DNA from: Nocardioides xinjiangensis
Lineage (GTDB): Bacteria > Actinomycetota > Actinomycetes > Propionibacteriales > Nocardioidaceae
Direction of reading: 5' to 3'
DNA length: 64,000 bases
Assembly: GCF_017916455.1 (NCBI RefSeq)
Contig: NZ_JAFMSY010000001.1
Location: 1,657,977-1,721,976 of the forward strand
Shown here: in pieces, positions 62,772 to 64,000 of the stretch
How positions within the stretch are numbered: position 1 is the first letter of the stretch
Layout of the letters: each line of letters starts with the position of its first letter
Made by a program: the position numbers and the translations under genes
Notes under the pieces: generated by a model
What the model was told of the DNA's origin: nothing
Databases searched by the model: none
The model's input: the letters and a program-made list of their open reading frames with translations, nothing else

Positions 62772-63347
62772 TCAGAAGGGCGGCTCGTCGTTCCCGCCGC
62801 TGACCCCGGGCGTGGCCCAGGGATCGTTGGTCGGAGCGGACTGGCCGCCACCCTGGGACTGACCGCCCCAGCCGCCGCCACCCTGGGAGGGAGCCGGGCT
62901 GGCCCACGGGTCGTCGGCCGGCGCGGACTGACCGCCGCCGCCCGAGTAGCCGCCGCCGGAGTAGCCGCCACCGCCGCCCTGCCGCGTCGTCTTGGTGACC
63001 TTGGCCGATGCGTTGCGCAGCGACGGGCCGACCTCCTCGACGTCGATCTCGAACACGGTGCGCTTCTCACCCTCGCGGGTCTCGTACTGACGCGACTTGA
63101 GGCGACCCTGGACGATCACGCGCATGCCCCGCTGGAGGGACTCGGCGACGTTCTCCGCTGCCTGCCGCCACACCGCGCAGGAGAGGAACAGCGTGTCGCC
63201 GTCCTTCCACTCGTTGCTCTGGCGGTCGAAGGTGCGCGGCGTCGAGGCGATCCGGAAGTTGGCGACGGGCGCCCCCGAGGGGGTGAACCGCAGCTCCGGG
63301 TCGTCGACGAGGTTGCCGATGACGGTGATCGTGGTCTCGCCTGCCAT
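62772..63347 (-). CDS. ssb: Single-stranded DNA-binding protein
   Basis: A 191-residue SSB. Residues 1-115 are the OB fold ([32 protein letters not shown], then [28 protein letters not shown]), followed by a Gly/Gln/Ser-rich flexible linker and the acidic tip DEPPF that recruits partner proteins. It protects single-stranded DNA in replication and repair. GAGGAGACCTGAC lies before the ATG. Co-transcribed with rpsF upstream and rpsR downstream. Confidence 0.97.
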   Translation of the reverse strand: MAGETTITVIGNLVDDPELRFTPSGAPVANFRIASTPRTFDRQSNEWKDGDTLFLSCAVWRQAAENVAESLQRGMRVIVQGRLKSRQYETREGEKRTVFEIDVEEVGPSLRNASAKVTKTTRQGGGGGYSGGGYSGGGGQSAPADDPWASPAPSQGGGGWGGQSQGGGQSAPTNDPWATPGVSGGNDEPPF

Positions 63348-63463
63348 GTCAGGTCTCCTCAGAATGTCCTGCTGCTGATCCGGGGTCCGCCCCCGGCGAT
63401 GCGCCCATCAAACAGGCACGCACCGACGGCGGGAAGGGTCTTTCCACAGACGCCCGTGGGCGG

Positions 63464-63754
63464 TCAGTGGGCGTCGGGACGCATGACCTTCGTGCGCAGG
63501 ATCGACTCGTTCAGCGTGAGCTGGCGGTCGAACTCCTTGACCGTCGCGGGCTCGGCCGTCAGGTTGATGACGGCGTAGATGCCCTCGGCGTTCTTCTTGA
63601 TCTCGTACGCCATCCGGCGACGACCCCACACGTCGAGCGACTCGATCGAGCCACCGTCCTTGCGGATCACGTTGAGGTACTTGTCGAGCGACGGCTCGAT
63701 GGTGCGCTCGTCGAGACTCGGGTCGAGGATGACCATCACTTCGTAGGCACGCAC
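63464..63754 (-). CDS. rpsF: 30S ribosomal protein S6
   Basis: A 96-residue S6: [53 protein letters not shown] is the conserved ferredoxin-like fold that pairs with S18. It heads the operon. The GTG start follows GAGGAGGTGGAGACGCT. A 109-base leader with a long-range hairpin lies upstream, which could let the S6-S18 pair control its own synthesis. Confidence 0.97.
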   Translation of the reverse strand: MRAYEVMVILDPSLDERTIEPSLDKYLNVIRKDGGSIESLDVWGRRRMAYEIKKNAEGIYAVINLTAEPATVKEFDRQLTLNESILRTKVMRPDAH

Positions 63755-63780
63755 AGCGTCTCCACCTCCTCTGGGCTAGA

Positions 63781-63875
63781 GCGGCCACGGGCTCTCCGTG
63801 GCAGGAGGACTCTGCGTTCGTGGCCGCGACACCGGTCGCACGCCACGGTCGCCCGAAGGCAACCGGGCAAGATTA
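63781..63875 (-). promoter_or_regulatory. rpsF promoter and structured leader
   Basis: A -10-like TAATCT lies at 63875-63870 (minus strand), giving a leader of about 109 bases. GCGGCCACG (63781-63789) and CGTGGCCGC (63819-63827) pair exactly across 29 bases that can form inner stems; the structure ends 20 bases before the ribosome site. It is a candidate S6:S18 autoregulatory leader. Confidence 0.5.
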
Positions 63876-63986
63876 CCAGCGGCCGCGCGGCAGGCCCGCA
63901 TCGCGGAGCGCCCGGCCGCCCGGTCCCGCCCGACCCGCCTCGCGCGCCCCTGTGGAGGGCGCGCCCGCGGCGGGGCGGCTCGGGGC

Positions 63987-64000
63987 TAGCGTCGAGCGGT
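63987..64000 (+). promoter_or_regulatory. Possible leaderless promoter at the window edge
   Basis: TAGCGT (63987-63992) is followed by six bases and then GT at the very end, the same layout as many leaderless GTG starts in this window. A plus-strand gene may begin at 63999; the window ends before it can be tested. Confidence 0.25.

Overview
The window is chromosomal DNA from a very GC-rich actinobacterium. Codon third positions are almost all G or C, GTG starts are common, and many genes lack a Shine-Dalgarno site but carry a -10-like TANNNT hexamer 6-8 bases before the start. The rpsF-ssb-rpsR-rplI block near dnaB, the furA-katG pair, a DinB2-type polymerase, CE1758/CE1759-type flavin enzymes and an ECF41-type sigma factor point to Propionibacteriales, most likely Nocardioides or a close relative. 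This is an inference from gene content; no 16S gene is present. No rRNA, tRNA, CRISPR array, transposase or intact prophage was seen.

Layout. 0-7 kb: end of an SDR gene, a lipoprotein esterase, a VOC protein, a PRC-barrel/small membrane protein pair, a flavin monooxygenase/FMN reductase operon with a palindromic operator, a secreted protein, a TPR protein, a GDPD and an orphan LuxR regulator with a degenerate receiver. 7.2-11.1 kb: a copper operon (csoR, copZ, a His-rich membrane-anchored protein, a copper P-type ATPase) whose CsoR operator sits inside the promoter. 11.1-11.4 kb: five 50-bp hairpins at a 72-bp period. 12.3-15.2 kb: a peptidase-E-like gene remnant, then a divergent RimK-TrkA_C / retropepsin-like / AspA-AstE peptide-modification module. 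15.2-25.2 kb: PLP enzyme, GNAT remnant, DinB2-type polymerase, MacB/FtsX-type ABC exporter, LysE exporter, permuted papain-like protein, WYL regulator and hydrolase. 25.2-31.5 kb: a soluble Ser/Thr kinase, an ArsR-SRPBCC-DHFR operon, a 78-bp palindrome, an Na+/H+ antiporter fused to a UBP zinc finger, and a three-domain FAD oxidoreductase. 31.6-43 kb: small proteins, a frameshifted DUF1059 gene, an ECF41 sigma factor with its signature promoter, a lipoprotein hydrolase, an MFS transporter, a MOSC protein, furA-katG, an aldo/keto reductase, a BLUF photosensor, a quinone oxidoreductase, a small protein with a phage-type domain and a DUF1540 metal-binding protein. 43-51.8 kb: a 2,715-residue repeat-rich surface protein followed by its probable sortase. 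52-63.8 kb: dnaB with a DnaA-box-like cluster upstream, a MATE exporter, two secreted proteins including a 1,574-residue subtilase, a lipoprotein, and rpsF-ssb-rpsR-rplI.

The genes group into copper homeostasis, peroxide and redox defence (furA-katG, flavin enzymes, FAD oxidoreductase), cell-surface display and proteolysis (sortase, giant adhesin-like protein, subtilase, lipoproteins), efflux (ABC, LysE, MFS, MATE) and replication/translation. The most unusual items are the hairpin families in intergenic DNA, the RimK module, the FAD oxidoreductase that lost its usual redox cysteines but has a WCGHC motif elsewhere, the surface protein whose LPGTG lacks a membrane anchor, and the DnaA-box cluster ahead of dnaB.
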